Shown one piece after another: positions 42,399-51,050 of a stretch of DNA of 64,000 nt (positions are counted from its first letter, which is position 1; each line of letters starts with the position of its first letter). The stretch is from M3007 sp964621185. GTDB taxonomy: Bacteria; Bacteroidota; Bacteroidia; Chitinophagales; Saprospiraceae. A program made the translations under genes and the position numbers. The stretch covers positions 90,453-154,452 of the forward strand of contig CAZULM010000009.1 of the NCBI GenBank assembly GCA_964621185.1. Direction: 5' to 3'. The notes beneath the pieces are model-generated. The model was not told the origin of the DNA. It worked only from the letters and a program-made list of their open reading frames with translations, and ran no database searches.

Positions 42399-45300
42399 AT
42401 GAAAGCAACTTTTGCAGCAATTATTCTCTGCTTTTTGGCAATTCCCAAAATGGCAGCCCAGGTGGCGCGGTTCAACCAGACCCGGGCTGGCACCATGCAA
42501 CTGCCATTTACCATCATCGGCTTCGACATCGCACAAGACCGCGCCGGGATGATTTATTGGGCGCACGTTGATGGCGTTTACGCCTTCGACGGCTTCCGCA
42601 CCACGCTATTCCGGATCGACAACAGCCGCTTTAAAAAACCGCAGCCCCAGTACGTCACCTCCCTGTACATCGACCAACACGACGTGCTGTGGGTGGGCCT
42701 GCGCAACGGCCTGGCCCGCCTCGACCGCCGGCGCCGTCTGCTCGAGCCCATCGCAACGTCGGACACAAAATTCGACGACATCGCCTTCCCCATCTTTGAA
42801 GACAGCAAAGGCAATATCTGGGCCGACACCTACGACCGCGACCCCGCGCACGGCAACGCCACGCGCTACAACCGCGTCACGGGCAAGGCGAGCCCCTATT
42901 TTATCCGTATGCCCGACGGCAAGCCCATGACCGACCGCATCGCGCGCATAGCCGAGGACGAACTGGGGCTGCGCGTCATCAATGCCAAAGGTTCCTATGT
43001 GATCCGTCCGTTGTCTGACAATATTGGCATCGCCGAGCCGCTCCGCTGGCCAGGAGGCGCGAAAAACGGCCATATCCACGACCTCGTAGCCAAAGACCGC
43101 TCCGGGATCTACTGGGCGCTTGACAGCATCGGGCTGCTGTATTTTGGGAAATCGCTGGAGAACCTCGCGCTGTTCGACAAAATCCCGGAGGTAAAAAACT
43201 GGCGCAACCCAAACGTAACGGTCGATCGGAAAAACAGGGTATGGATTGCCGGAGCCAAACTGGCAGTCTTCGAGGTAGCTACTGGCGCTTGTCAAATCCT
43301 TCAAGATATAGACAGCGACGCAGGTACATTCCAGATGGTCGGTGCCCAGGCCATGTTCCACGACCGGCAAAATGTGCATTGGGCCATCCCAAAAAACCAG
43401 GCAGGGCCCAGCCAGGCGATGCTCCTCACCGAGTCGCCCCCCAAATTCCGCACCTGGGAGCCGGCAGCGATGCCAGCTCATATCATGTCCATTTACCGCG
43501 AGCCAGGGAGCGGCGACTACTGGCTCGGCACCTACGACAGCGGCGTTTACTGGCTCGATGCCGCGTTTCGGGAAAAAAAGCACTACACGGCTGCTTCCGA
43601 CGGCCTGTTGAGCAACAAAGTGATTTTCCTGGCGCCTGCAGGGAAAGATGAGATGTGGTTCAATTGTGTGCCAAAAGGCATCAGCCGCCTGAACAAAAAA
43701 ACAGGTAAAGTCACCCCCCTTCGCGCGCCCGACGGGGAGCCGTACCAGGAATGTTTCTTGTTGAAAGACGGCAGCGTTTTTTTGGCGGCCTACAACAAAT
43801 CGGCCATTTACGAGCCTTCCACGGGCAAGTTTCGGCAAAACCCTCCCGTGCTGGTGGACAGCGGGGAATACCGGATTTTCCGTTTTGTCCAAACGGTGGA
43901 AGAAGACGGCGACAATATATGGTTTGGCGGGTACGAAAAGAAAATCCACCGCCTGAACCGCAGCAATGGCAGCTTGTGGACGGTGCCTACCGATTTTATC
44001 CAGCACAACGTGATGGCCCTGCACCGACGCGGCGACAGCCTGTACGTGGGCTTCATGGGCCAGGGGCTTGGCATCTACAACATCCCTGAAAACCGGTTCG
44101 TCGCCAATTTTATGACCCCGGAAGGGTTCCCGCACCACACAGTTTACGGTATTGTGGAAGACAGCAAGACCCGGCTATGGATTTTCTCGTCAAATGGCCT
44201 CACCCTTTTCGAGCCAGAAAAAGGCATATTTACAGAGTTTGACCCCATAGACGGCCTCCCCTGGCCAGGCTTTAATTCCGGCGCCTGGTTCCAGGATAAT
44301 AACGGCTTGATATACGGCGGTGATGCGGGCCTGTTGTGGTTCCATCCCGACAGCCTGGCGCAGTCGCGCCCGCGCTACGATGCCCCGGTGGCCATCACCG
44401 GGGTGTTGGTTGCCGGAAGCTGGCGGTACGTTGCCCCGGGTGGGGCTCTGAAACTTGCGCCCGACGAGAATTTTTTAGAGTTCGAGTTTTCCAACCTCGA
44501 TTTCGGGTTTCCCAGGATCGATACATTTTGGTACACGCTGGAAGGTTTCGATACCGACTGGCATGCCACCACAGAGCCCGAAGCGATTTTTTCGCGTATC
44601 CCGGCTGGCGATTATCTGTTTCGGGTGAAATCCACCAACAGGTTCGGCATCCGGGGCAGCAAGGAAGCGACGATGCGGCTGCACATCGCGGGCTGGTGGT
44701 GGCAATCGCGTTGGTTCAAAGGGTTGGTTGTTGTGGCAATTTTGGGCATGTTATGGGCCTGGTGGCGCAGTTATTTGTCGCGCAAGGCGCGGATAGAACA
44801 AGATTTGCGCATAAAAATGCAATTGAAGAGCTTAGAGGCCCTGCGCAACCAGCTCAACCACCATTTCGTAAAAAACGTGCTGGGGCGCTCCAACGCCAAA
44901 ATACTGAGCGACGATGTGCGGGAGGCCAACCTGTACCTGGGCCAGTTGGCTAATTTGATGGAAAAAATACTGGCCGGCACCCGTACCGACTTTTATACCC
45001 TGCAAGACGAGTCAAAAATCATGGAACTCTACTTGGGCATCCAGCAAAAGCGCTGGCGGGAAAAATTTGAAACGGATTTCTACGTAGAGCCTCAACTTGA
45101 GGAAGGCCAATATTTTGTGCCCGCCATGCTGGTGCAACCCATCGCCGAGAATGCAGTAGAGCACGGCCTGCTGCCCAAGCCAGGCCCGCCGCGCCGGCTT
45201 TCCATCCGCTGGGAAAAACAAGGGCAGTCCATGAAATGCACCGTCGCCGACACTGGGGTTGGGCTCAAGCCCGACGTGAGCGAAGCTGCCGACCATATCG

Positions 45301-45464
45301 GCCTGCCAAACGTGCGGGAACGCATCCAACTCCTAAACAACCTGTACAAGCTCGACATCCGGATGGCCGTTTCGGAAACGCCGGGCGGTGGGGTCACCGT
45401 TGTGCTCTTCCTACCGCTCCTGCTCGAAAACCCGTCCCTCACGCCTACAAACCAACCGAAATGA
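42399..45464 (+). CDS. Beta-propeller sensor histidine kinase (LytS/YehU-type kinase core)
   Basis: This 1021-aa protein has a signal peptide (MKATFAAIILCFLAIPKMAAQ). Two-component regulator propeller repeats span ~25-640 ('GMIYWAHVDGVYAFDGF', 'GNIWADTYD', 'DSKTRLWIFSSNGLTLF'), then a Y_Y_Y domain ending at ~755. A membrane span follows ('GLVVVAILGMLWAWW', ~768-782). The cytoplasmic kinase has an H-box (LRNQLNHHFVKNVLG, His near 822) that departs from the usual QINPHFLFN, and an ATPase domain with N-box QPIAENAVEHGL (near 914) and G-box ADTGVGLKPD (near 950). It senses an unknown periplasmic ligand and phosphorylates the LytTR regulator encoded by the overlapping next gene. Confidence 0.92.
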   Translation: MKATFAAIILCFLAIPKMAAQVARFNQTRAGTMQLPFTIIGFDIAQDRAGMIYWAHVDGVYAFDGFRTTLFRIDNSRFKKPQPQYVTSLYIDQHDVLWVGLRNGLARLDRRRRLLEPIATSDTKFDDIAFPIFEDSKGNIWADTYDRDPAHGNATRYNRVTGKASPYFIRMPDGKPMTDRIARIAEDELGLRVINAKGSYVIRPLSDNIGIAEPLRWPGGAKNGHIHDLVAKDRSGIYWALDSIGLLYFGKSLENLALFDKIPEVKNWRNPNVTVDRKNRVWIAGAKLAVFEVATGACQILQDIDSDAGTFQMVGAQAMFHDRQNVHWAIPKNQAGPSQAMLLTESPPKFRTWEPAAMPAHIMSIYREPGSGDYWLGTYDSGVYWLDAAFREKKHYTAASDGLLSNKVIFLAPAGKDEMWFNCVPKGISRLNKKTGKVTPLRAPDGEPYQECFLLKDGSVFLAAYNKSAIYEPSTGKFRQNPPVLVDSGEYRIFRFVQTVEEDGDNIWFGGYEKKIHRLNRSNGSLWTVPTDFIQHNVMALHRRGDSLYVGFMGQGLGIYNIPENRFVANFMTPEGFPHHTVYGIVEDSKTRLWIFSSNGLTLFEPEKGIFTEFDPIDGLPWPGFNSGAWFQDNNGLIYGGDAGLLWFHPDSLAQSRPRYDAPVAITGVLVAGSWRYVAPGGALKLAPDENFLEFEFSNLDFGFPRIDTFWYTLEGFDTDWHATTEPEAIFSRIPAGDYLFRVKSTNRFGIRGSKEATMRLHIAGWWWQSRWFKGLVVVAILGMLWAWWRSYLSRKARIEQDLRIKMQLKSLEALRNQLNHHFVKNVLGRSNAKILSDDVREANLYLGQLANLMEKILAGTRTDFYTLQDESKIMELYLGIQQKRWREKFETDFYVEPQLEEGQYFVPAMLVQPIAENAVEHGLLPKPGPPRRLSIRWEKQGQSMKCTVADTGVGLKPDVSEAADHIGLPNVRERIQLLNNLYKLDIRMAVSETPGGGVTVVLFLPLLLENPSLTPTNQPK

Positions 45465-46195
45465 TACGCACCATCATCATTGAAGACGAGCCCGACCAAC
45501 TGGAAGGCATGCAGAAACTGCTGGAGAAATACTGCCCCGAAGTGAGCGTAGTGGCCAGCGCCGGCAACAAAGCGGAAGCAATAGAGGCCATATTGCTGCA
45601 GCACCCCGACCTGGTGTTCCTCGACATCCGGCTGATGGGCGAGCCGAGGGCCGGCTTCGAAGTGCTGGAAGCCGTTTCGTTCATGGATTTTGAACTGGTC
45701 TTTCTCAGTTCGCATACGGAATTTGCCCTGCACGCCATGAACCAGCACCGCCCGGTTTGCTATTTTTTGGAAAAACCCGTGCAGATTGACCAAACCGTGC
45801 TGGCAATCAAAAAAGTTGGCGAACAGCTGCAAATGAAAGCTGCCGCCAATTCAAAAACGGCAGAAAATACGCGCCTGCCGCTGCCCAGGGAAGGGGGGAT
45901 CGACCTGGTGTGGACCAAGGACATTATCCGCTGCGAGGCCGACTCCTGGCTAACCAAGGTGTACATGAACGGCCCGCAAAAGATGTTGGCTGTGTCGAAA
46001 AACCTCGGCTGGTTCAGCAGGGCGCTGCCAGCAAGCCAATTCGTGCGCGTGCACAACTCCCATATCGTGAACCTCGATTTTGTCAGGTCGTACGACAGCA
46101 AGGAAGGCGGCACGGTGGCGTTGGGCAACGGGGAAAAGATACCCGTCGGGCCATCGTTCAAAGAGGCGCTGTTGCGGCGTGTGAACCAATTGTAG
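45461..46195 (+). CDS. LytTR-type response regulator
   Basis: This 244-aa protein starts at an ATGA overlap with the kinase gene. The receiver domain (1-125) has IIIEDEPDQ, the phospho-acceptor D55 in LVFLDIRLMG, and the lysine of 'CYFLEKPVQ'. The C-terminal LytTR DNA-binding domain (~140-244) has 'IIRCEADSWLTKVYM' and FVRVHNSHIVNLDFV. It is the direct partner of the upstream kinase; the 4-nt overlap implies translational coupling and equal expression. Target promoters cannot be identified from this window. Confidence 0.95.
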   Translation: MIRTIIIEDEPDQLEGMQKLLEKYCPEVSVVASAGNKAEAIEAILLQHPDLVFLDIRLMGEPRAGFEVLEAVSFMDFELVFLSSHTEFALHAMNQHRPVCYFLEKPVQIDQTVLAIKKVGEQLQMKAAANSKTAENTRLPLPREGGIDLVWTKDIIRCEADSWLTKVYMNGPQKMLAVSKNLGWFSRALPASQFVRVHNSHIVNLDFVRSYDSKEGGTVALGNGEKIPVGPSFKEALLRRVNQL

Positions 46196-46261
46196 GCCAG
46201 GCACCCAAGCAGGGGCAACTTATCCGTACCTTGCCGCGTTTCTACGGGAATGCGCCACGCC

Positions 46262-47347
46262 ATGAACCTTAAAGTCCTCGACGCCTACATCATCAAGAAA
46301 TTCCTTTCCACGGTAGTTTTCTCGATGCTGATATTTACCATGATCTCCTGCGCCATCGATTTCAGCGACAAGGTGCAGGCTATCATCGAAAAGCCTTGCA
46401 CGAAAAAAGACGTGTTGGCCTATTACGTGGGCTTTATGTTCCACATGACTTCTTTGTTGATGCCCTTGTACACCTTAGTCGGCGTGGTATTCTTCACCTC
46501 AAGGATGGCTTTCAATTCCGAAATACTGGCCATTTTGAACGCCGGGGTCAGTTTCAAGCGCATCTTGCGCCCCTACCTGATCGCGGGTTGCGTGATCGCC
46601 GCCTTCCACCTTTCCATCAACCACTACATCGCCCCGTTGTTCAACAAATGGAAGTTGTGGTTCGAGCATACCTACGTGTGGACCGACCAGGACAAGGGAA
46701 AGACAAACAACGCGCATTTCCTGACAGCGCCCGATACCAAGGTGTTCGTCAAGCTCTACAACAAAACCAATGCTACCATGACCGGCCTCCGGGTAGAAAA
46801 ATTTGAACGCAGCAAGGTGCTCAGCATCCTGGAGGCAGAAAATGCGACCTGGAAGCCTGAAGCCAATACCTGGCAGCTCTCCCAGTGGTCGGTGCGCACC
46901 TTTGATGGCTTGCGCGAAACCTATACCCGTTCCACCACGCCCATCGACTCGGCCATCAATATTTCGCCCCAGGATTTTGTGTATTTCAACAACCAAAACC
47001 AGGAAATGACCACGCCGCAGCTCGAAGCGGTCATCCAGCGCGACCGGGAGCGGGGGCTGGCCAACTCCCGAAGCTACGACATCGAAAGGCACCGCCGCAC
47101 GGCAGATGCTGCCACCAACATCATCCTGACTATCATCGGGTTGGCAGTTGCCGGCAGGAAGGTGCGCGGGGGCATGGGGCTTCACCTGGCGCTGGGCATC
47201 GGCATCGGCGCTGGGTTTATCCTGCTCTCCAAATTCGCCGTTTCCTTCGCCTCCAGCGGTTCAGTGCCCGTCATGCTCGGGATGTGGATACCAAACCTGA
47301 TCTTTGCGGCAATCGCCCTTTGGCTGGTGGCGCGGGCGCAGAAGTAG
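46262..47347 (+). CDS. LptF/LptG-family permease
   Basis: From MNLKVLDAYIIKKFLS at 46262 the protein has 361 aa. It has the YjgP/YjgQ layout: three N-terminal membrane spans, a periplasmic domain of ~150 residues (about 125-275), and three C-terminal spans ending in 'MWIPNLIFAAIALWLVARA'. Such proteins form the inner-membrane part of the LPS transporter LptBFG. Only one family member is in the window, and Bacteroidota often encode F and G apart, so F and G cannot be told apart here. The start is chosen for the amphipathic N-terminal helix before the first span. Confidence 0.9.
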   Translation: MNLKVLDAYIIKKFLSTVVFSMLIFTMISCAIDFSDKVQAIIEKPCTKKDVLAYYVGFMFHMTSLLMPLYTLVGVVFFTSRMAFNSEILAILNAGVSFKRILRPYLIAGCVIAAFHLSINHYIAPLFNKWKLWFEHTYVWTDQDKGKTNNAHFLTAPDTKVFVKLYNKTNATMTGLRVEKFERSKVLSILEAENATWKPEANTWQLSQWSVRTFDGLRETYTRSTTPIDSAINISPQDFVYFNNQNQEMTTPQLEAVIQRDRERGLANSRSYDIERHRRTADAATNIILTIIGLAVAGRKVRGGMGLHLALGIGIGAGFILLSKFAVSFASSGSVPVMLGMWIPNLIFAAIALWLVARAQK

Positions 47348-47355
47348 GGAAGTTT

Positions 47356-47430
47356 GCGAGTTTGCAAAGGGCGAGTTTGCAAAGGGCGAGTTTGCAAAGG
47401 GCAAAAGGCAAAGGGCGAGTTTGTAAGAGG
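47356..47430. repeat. 15-nt tandem repeat after the LptF/G gene
   Basis: Three perfect head-to-tail copies of GCGAGTTTGCAAAGG (47356-47400) are followed by a degenerate AAAGG-type stretch and a partial copy. They start 9 nt after the stop codon and do not extend the reading frame. Confidence 0.8.
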
Positions 47431-47483
47431 GCGTAAGCCGGATCTGCTATGTGAACTAGGTGGGCTATGTTGTAAAAAAACAA

Positions 47484-47606
47484 CGTGGTAAAAAAATCTA
47501 AGTGGTAATATAGTCAACGCAAAGTGGTGGTGAAAATAGTGATCGCATAATCATGTGAAAATCAGATGTTTGTAATCACTCAAATCATACAAATCACTTT
47601 AATCAG
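47484..47606 (+). repeat. Composite repeat copy E with phased ATC array
   Basis: The left part (CGTGGTAAAAA ... TATAGTCAACGCAAAGTGGT) is shared with 20645-20690 in reverse. The right part has ATC words beginning at 47542, 47550, 47561, 47575, 47584, 47593 and 47602, the last four exactly 9 nt apart. It lies directly upstream of the M28 peptidase gene. Confidence 0.7.
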
Positions 47607-47624
47607 AGTACAAAACATACAACA

Positions 47625-48677
47625 ATGTCAAAATCAAGTTCCCGTCAAAAAATGGCCTACGGGCTTATCGCTGTGATGCTGCTTTCTGTTATCGCCTACA
47701 TGCTTCCCAAACTGTTGCCCAATGGTGACAACCCTGTGGTGGTGACAACACCGCCGGCTCCAAAAGTCCCTGTCCCGACCTTTATGGGAGATACCGCCTT
47801 CGCAAAGGTGAAAAAACAAGTCGATTTTGGCTCCCGTGTGCCGGGCTCCCCCGCCCACAAAGCCTGTGGGGCCTGGATTTCCAGCGAGTTCAAGCGCTAT
47901 GGCCTCACCGTGATCGAGCAACCTTTCAAAGCCAAAACCACCATAGGAACGCTCGACGCGATGAACATCATTGGCCAGTACAAGCCCGAACTAAGCAACC
48001 GCATCCTGCTTTGCGCCCACTGGGACAGCCGGCACGTTGCTGATAAAGATACCAAAGACAAAGACAAGCCCATACTCGGCGCCGATGATGGGGCGAGTGG
48101 GGTAGGGGTGCTGCTGGAGCTCGCCCGCCTGTTGCAGCAAAACCCGGTGGAGTACGGCATCGATTTTATCTGCTTCGACGCGGAAGACCTGGGCGTTGAC
48201 CGAAACCCCGAATCGGGGGGGAGCATTATGAAACAAAACCCGGCCAATACTGACGAAACCTGGTGCCTGGGCTCCCAATACTGGGGCCAGAACCTGCACA
48301 AAGCGGGCTATAAGGCTAAATTCGGCATCTTGTTCGACATGGTGGGCGCCAGCGGGGCCAAGTTCCCCAGGGAAGGCCATTCGATGAACAAGGCGCCAGA
48401 AATTGTGAGCAAAGTCTGGGGCATCGCCGCCGAACTGGGATACGGCGATATTTTCGTGCCCACCCCCACAGGCCCCATCACCGACGACCACTACTTCGTC
48501 ATGCGCGCCACCGGCATCCCCACCGTTGACATCATCGGGATGCCCAAGGCGACAAGTTTCGGCGACCACCACCACACGCATTTCGACAACCTGAGCATCA
48601 TCGACCCGGAAATGCTGCGCAAGGTGGGGCAGGTGGCGGCAACGGTGATTTATCGGGCAGCGGCAAATCCGTTATAG
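47625..48677 (+). CDS. M28-family zinc peptidase / glutaminyl-peptide cyclotransferase-like
   Basis: This 350-aa protein has an N-terminal membrane anchor ('MAYGLIAVMLLSVIAYMLP', residues ~10-28), so the catalytic domain faces the periplasm. Zinc-binding positions of M28 are visible: CAHWDSRH (~130), the aspartate of GADDGASGVG (~151), the acidic pair of ICFDAEDLG (~188), and a late histidine in 'PITDDHYFVM'. The narrow spacing and the 'AHWDSR' pattern resemble glutaminyl cyclases, which form N-terminal pyroglutamate. Pyroglutamate is a known modification of exported proteins in Bacteroidota, which fits a genome with many T9SS cargoes. Confidence 0.88.
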   Translation: MSKSSSRQKMAYGLIAVMLLSVIAYMLPKLLPNGDNPVVVTTPPAPKVPVPTFMGDTAFAKVKKQVDFGSRVPGSPAHKACGAWISSEFKRYGLTVIEQPFKAKTTIGTLDAMNIIGQYKPELSNRILLCAHWDSRHVADKDTKDKDKPILGADDGASGVGVLLELARLLQQNPVEYGIDFICFDAEDLGVDRNPESGGSIMKQNPANTDETWCLGSQYWGQNLHKAGYKAKFGILFDMVGASGAKFPREGHSMNKAPEIVSKVWGIAAELGYGDIFVPTPTGPITDDHYFVMRATGIPTVDIIGMPKATSFGDHHHTHFDNLSIIDPEMLRKVGQVAATVIYRAAANPL

Positions 48678-48686
48678 TTGTTCGTT

Positions 48687-48791
48687 ATGCCTCACGCCGC
48701 TTGGTTTTGTGTATGCCGATCTTTGTAATCAATTGAACATCAGTTGAATCAATCATACTCAATCACAACAATCAGGCGAATCATAGTATAT
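48687..48791. repeat. Phased ATC element, copy D (near-identical to copy C)
   Basis: Matches 8728-8833 over about 100 bp. ATC words begin at 48728, 48739, 48748, 48752, 48762, 48771 and 48780, the same spacing as copy C. It ends 7 nt before the -7 element of pyrB. Confidence 0.75.
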
Positions 48792-48797
48792 ATCCAC

Positions 48798-48805
48798 TAA
48801 CTTTG
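48798..48805 (+). promoter_or_regulatory. -7 promoter element of pyrB
   Basis: TAACTTTG lies 5 nt before the GTG start codon, so translation probably starts at or near the 5' end of the mRNA. The expected -33 position falls inside repeat D and has no TTG. Confidence 0.5.
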
Positions 48806-48810
48806 CTCCC

Positions 48811-49734
48811 GTGAAACAGTTCTCCACGCGACACCTGATCGGCATCAAAGACATCACAGAAGATGACATCCAGCGCATCTTCGAGACTGCCGACAATTTC
48901 AAGGAAGTTATCAACCGCCCCATCAAAAAAGTGCCGAGCCTGCGCGACGTGACGGTGGCCAACCTCTTTTTTGAGAGCAGCACCCGAACCCGCGTGTCGT
49001 TCGAACTGGCCGAGCGCCGCCTGAGCGCCGATATTGTCAACTTTACTGCCAGCAGCAGCAGCGTCAGCAAGGGCGAGACCCTGCTCGACACCGTGAACAA
49101 CATCCTGGCCATGAAAGTCGATATGGTGGTGATGCGCCACCCAGCGCCCGGCGCCTGTGTTTACTTAGCCTCGCGCATCCCCGCCAACATCATCAACGCC
49201 GGCGACGGCACCCACGAGCACCCCACCCAGGCCCTGCTCGACGCGTTTTCCATCCGGGAAAAATTAGGCGATGTGGCAGGCAAGAAAATCGCCATCATCG
49301 GCGATATATTGCACAGCCGCGTAGCCTTGAGCAATGTTTTTTGCCTGCAAAAGCTGGGTGCGAAAGTGCGGGTCTGCGGCCCGCCTACGCTTATCCCCAA
49401 GCATTACGCCGATTTAGGCGTGGAAGTGAGCCACGACGTGCGCGACACCCTCCGCTGGTGCGACGTGGCCAACGTGCTGCGCATCCAGCTCGAACGGCAA
49501 GACATCAAGTACTTCCCAAGCCTGCGCGAGTACCACCAATATTTCGGCATCACCCGCCAGATGCTCGACGAGCTCGAGCGCCCTATCGTGCTCATGCACC
49601 CAGGGCCCATCAACCGCGGCGTGGAGCTTTCCTCCGATGCCGCCGACAGCCCGCACAACATCATCCTCGACCAGGTGCAGAACGGGGTGGCGGTGCGCAT
49701 GGCGGTGCTGTATTTGTTGGCGGGGGGGCGCTAG
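48811..49734 (+). CDS. pyrB: Aspartate carbamoyltransferase, catalytic subunit
   Basis: This 307-aa protein is the catalytic chain of ATCase, which joins carbamoyl phosphate and aspartate at the start of pyrimidine synthesis. The carbamoyl-phosphate loop FFESSTRTRVSFELA (~50-64), the HPTQALLD block (~133) and the C-terminal HPGPINRGVEL (~267) are all present. Translation starts at a GTG; the family's usual N-terminus (KQFSTRHLIGIKDI) begins there, so no ATG start is needed. No pyrI or pyrC is adjacent. A hairpin follows the stop codon. Confidence 0.96.
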   Translation: MKQFSTRHLIGIKDITEDDIQRIFETADNFKEVINRPIKKVPSLRDVTVANLFFESSTRTRVSFELAERRLSADIVNFTASSSSVSKGETLLDTVNNILAMKVDMVVMRHPAPGACVYLASRIPANIINAGDGTHEHPTQALLDAFSIREKLGDVAGKKIAIIGDILHSRVALSNVFCLQKLGAKVRVCGPPTLIPKHYADLGVEVSHDVRDTLRWCDVANVLRIQLERQDIKYFPSLREYHQYFGITRQMLDELERPIVLMHPGPINRGVELSSDAADSPHNIILDQVQNGVAVRMAVLYLLAGGR

Positions 49735-49737
49735 TGC

Positions 49738-49756
49738 CGCCAACCTTTGGTTGGCG
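49738..49756. terminator. Hairpin after pyrB
   Basis: CGCCAACC-TTT-GGTTGGCG (8-bp stem) lies between the convergent pyrB and DUF4190-like genes. It is a near copy of the hairpin at 8189-8207. Confidence 0.55.
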
Positions 49757-49765
49757 CTTGCACCG

Positions 49766-50254
49766 CTAAATGAGGAAGATACTGGCTGTAATTCCGATCG
49801 CAATTAAACTCAGCAGGCTGATCGTTGAAAGAACTATTCCCCAAATCGCTTTTTTTCTGTATTTCCTGAAGCCCTTTGGATCTTCGCTCTTCCGAATATT
49901 GCGCAGCGCTTTGATCGAATTGAGGTATCCCAGAATAATCCCGATAAGTGTAAGGATTGACAGGCCTATTATACCATAAATCGTCAAAACCCCCAACGCC
50001 AAACTCGCAATGGAGATCAATCCCCACCCAAACCCGGCCTTTGACTGCTTGGGTATCTGATTGTCATCAACCGCATGTCGTATTTTATCTGCCCGGCGTG
50101 GAAGCAAGCACTTTACGATGTGTCCTGCTGTAGGTTTTTTCAGGTAAACCTTGGCCTGATGGTGAGGTTCAATAATTTCAAGCGTAGTTAGCGAAGGGGC
50201 GATGCAAGCGCCGAATAAAATGAACCAGGAGAGGAGGTAATGTTTCTTCGGCAT
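49766..50254 (-). CDS. DUF4190-like small membrane protein
   Basis: This 162-aa protein has an N-terminal signal-like segment ('YLLSWFILFGACIAP') and a ~45-residue soluble stretch. Two long membrane spans follow in the pattern of DUF4190 ('WGLISIASLALGVLTIYGIIG', 'KKAIWGIVLSTISLLSLIAIG'), separated by a basic loop (NIRKSEDPKGFRKYRKK). The function of the family is unknown. It lies between pyrB (convergent) and the anti-sigma-like gene of module 2 (24 nt from that gene's stop), and could be the last gene of that operon. Confidence 0.75.
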   Translation of the reverse strand: MPKKHYLLSWFILFGACIAPSLTTLEIIEPHHQAKVYLKKPTAGHIVKCLLPRRADKIRHAVDDNQIPKQSKAGFGWGLISIASLALGVLTIYGIIGLSILTLIGIILGYLNSIKALRNIRKSEDPKGFRKYRKKAIWGIVLSTISLLSLIAIGITASIFLI

Positions 50255-50278
50255 AGCAAATATTTTTCGTATTTATGG

Positions 50279-51046
50279 TTATCTCCAATATGAACCCAAA
50301 TCTTCTTTCAATTCCTTTGCTTTGAGATTATACGAGTGGGCAGGGTTATTCGCTGCCTCATCCAGCAATGCCCTGAATGCTGGAGCCTCGGCCTTGCCAG
50401 AAACCACATAAGCCAACAACAAATTCCATTCCGCCTGCTCCTTGAATTTTGAGCCCGACCGGCTGCTGCACTGCCTGAACGCGCTTATGGCAGCATCATA
50501 GTTTTTCAACCCCAAGTTGGCATGCCCCAAATAGTACTGCGCTTCTGAGTAATAGTCGCTTTCAGCAGGAATATCACTGAAAAATGCCGCCGCAGCCACC
50601 AAATCATTGTCTTTCATGGCATCGTAACCTGTTTGCAGCGGATGCGCATCGCCCGCGCCGCCAGCCCGGAACATGGAATCGCTCGGCTTTTCGTAATACC
50701 CGGCGTACAGCGCCTGGTCTGTATATTGGCTGCCCATCCATTGCCAGCCGAACCAGCCGATCAGCAAGGCCACGCTGGCTGCTATGGCCATGCGCATCCA
50801 GGTGCTGCGCATGGGAACAACCTTGGCGGTGGTTCTGGCGCTTTCGGCTGCCCAATCGTTCAATTGGTGCCGCAGCTTGTTTTCTATCCCTTGTTCTATC
50901 ACCTCGTTGGCTTGCCGGTACAGCGCCTGTGCCTGCCGCAGCTCGGCGTTGCCGGCCAGTTCGGCTTCGAAGGCGCTGCGCTCTGCCGTGTTCATCGCGC
51001 CGGTTTCATACCGCTCGATGCGTTCTATGTAAAGGCTTGTATCCAT
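50279..51046 (-). CDS. Single-pass anti-sigma-like protein with TPR-like tail, module 2
   Basis: This 255-aa protein has a helical cytoplasmic N-terminus ('YIERIERYETGAMNTAERSAF', ~1-80) with an anti-sigma-like look but no zinc motif. One membrane span follows ('MAIAASVALLIGWFGWQWMG', ~88-107). The periplasmic part has two or three TPR-like helix pairs ('AAAFFSDIPAESDYYSEAQYYLGHANLGLKNYDAAISAF', listed as adjacent helices). It starts 4 nt after the sigma gene. It is analogous in layout to the module 1 protein, but the periplasmic domain differs: TPR here, beta-rich there. It probably holds the sigma factor at the membrane. Confidence 0.78.
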   Translation of the reverse strand: MDTSLYIERIERYETGAMNTAERSAFEAELAGNAELRQAQALYRQANEVIEQGIENKLRHQLNDWAAESARTTAKVVPMRSTWMRMAIAASVALLIGWFGWQWMGSQYTDQALYAGYYEKPSDSMFRAGGAGDAHPLQTGYDAMKDNDLVAAAAFFSDIPAESDYYSEAQYYLGHANLGLKNYDAAISAFRQCSSRSGSKFKEQAEWNLLLAYVVSGKAEAPAFRALLDEAANNPAHSYNLKAKELKEDLGSYWR

Positions 51047-51050
51047 GTGT

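Noticed and set aside
42606..44138. 510-codon minus-strand frame opposite the histidine kinase
   Set aside because: Antisense shadow of the propeller repeats in the kinase.
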